Position numbers and translations under genes: made by a program. A DNA stretch of 64,000 bases from Tribonema minus (lineage: Eukaryota; Sar; Xanthophyceae; Tribonematales; Tribonemataceae): positions 682,001 through 746,000 of the forward strand of contig JAFCMP010000035.1 in NCBI GenBank assembly GCA_017506865.1, given 5' to 3'. Below are positions 63,251-64,000 of this stretch, in pieces. A model generated the notes under the pieces. The model did no database searches, was not told where the DNA came from, and was given only the letters and a program-made list of their open reading frames with translations. The stretch's first letter is position 1; each line of letters opens with the position of its first letter.

Positions 63251-63370
63251 CTGGCGGCCAAGACGTGCGCACACGAGGTAATTTATCAGTCTGTATGCTT
63301 CAATGAGTGCATGTTTCGGAACTAAAAAAATACGAAGACTGGTGTCGTGAGTGAAGATGACATACGGCCC
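63233..63370. repeat. Duplication of exon 63069-63250 5' edge
   Basis: GTCGTAAGTGAAGATCACCT followed by GGCGGCC at 63233 resembles GTCGTGAGTGAAGATGACAT followed by ACGGCCC at 63344, 111 bp upstream in transcription. The copy has lost the AG acceptor. Confidence 0.6.
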
Positions 63371-64000
63371 AGATGAGGCATAACGTTGCACACATCAGCT
63401 TGAAGTGCATCCTTCACATCCGCAAAGAAGTAGACTGCTGTCCTACGTCAAGATGGTCTGTGAGGCACATTTTGCACACACCAAAATGCAGCTCGTCATT
63501 CCCAATGTTAGGCGTGCTCTTTAGAGCCATGAAACCAGACGGGCGTCCGTCGCTAAGTGGCAGTGACAAAACTAGACACCGTCGCAGAGTAGGATACCCA
63601 AGGTGGACCCGATGCAAAGTGCAGAAGAGCACCTGACCAGGGCAGGCCGGATTGCAAAGAACTGATTATTGTGCAGGTGCTTACGCGAGTGGAGAAACAG
63701 TCCTGACACAGGGTCAGAATAGTACTGAACTGGTGCTGGACCAGTCCATGGTGGACTAACAAGAGTGACTCCACTGTTGTGAGAACCTGTGTAGGTATGT
63801 AGGCACATGCAAGTAGGGTATGTAGGTTTCATACTCCGTCAGGCAGCAGGCGCACGAGTCCACCATCAACTTGCCACCAGCTCAGCTATGCTTGACCCCA
63901 ATGTCGCTGACCCTGACTCTGACTCTAGCCTACTTCGCAGCGGAACGCCACCTCAGCATTGATGTTGCGGCTACATACGCAGCGTTGCATTCAAGGCTCA
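63251..64000. other. TM9SF intron or upstream sequence, no further exon found
   Basis: The exon preceding 63069-63250 must end in phase 0. I find none in this stretch that resembles the lumenal domain of the family, so the 5' exons probably lie beyond the window. Confidence 0.45.

Overview
The window looks like nuclear DNA of an intron-rich eukaryotic microalga. Base composition is balanced. Multi-exon genes have long GT-AG introns (two look like GC-AG), an elongator tRNA-Met is present, eukaryotic TE remains occur, and TTAGGG-like repeats sit inside introns. One gene encodes a DUF1995 protein, a family of cyanobacteria and plastids, so the host is probably photosynthetic. Possible TGTAA poly(A) words behind two genes would fit a chlorophyte, but this placement is inference only.

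Layout. 1-5.3 kb holds no gene I can support, only low-complexity DNA with a CTG tract. 5.3-9.0 kb is a decayed Ty3/gypsy-like retroelement whose 3' end is present as two tandem 1.1-kb copies; the second stops about 10 bp from an intact tRNA-Met gene (9014-9086, minus). 10.0-10.4 kb holds a possible Helitron-like remnant. 12.08-16.3 kb (minus) is a four-exon gene for an unrecognised Ser-rich protein. Divergent from it, 16.8-38.93 kb (plus) is a 25-exon gene for an armadillo/HEAT-like solenoid protein with an EF-hand-like C-terminus; every exon junction keeps frame. About 41.1-47.6 kb (minus) is the DUF1995 gene, with two or more exons unresolved. 49,461-50,190 is a non-autonomous hAT-type transposon with matching 8-bp target-site duplications. 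50.6-53.2 kb carries two divergent intronless genes: an F-box-like/ankyrin protein (minus) and a leucine-rich-repeat protein (plus). 55.2-63.25 kb (minus) is the C-terminal 397 codons of a TM9SF/nonaspanin gene in 11 exons; its 5' part lies beyond the window.

The most unusual signal is structural. In the TM9SF gene, and again in the DUF1995 gene, many introns contain short tandem copies of the neighbouring exon edge with its splice site, usually 110-170 bp apart and in one case together with TTAGGG-like repeats. This suggests introns that grow by duplication anchored on splice junctions. The genes share no pathway; the window is ordinary housekeeping genes separated by repeat-rich DNA.
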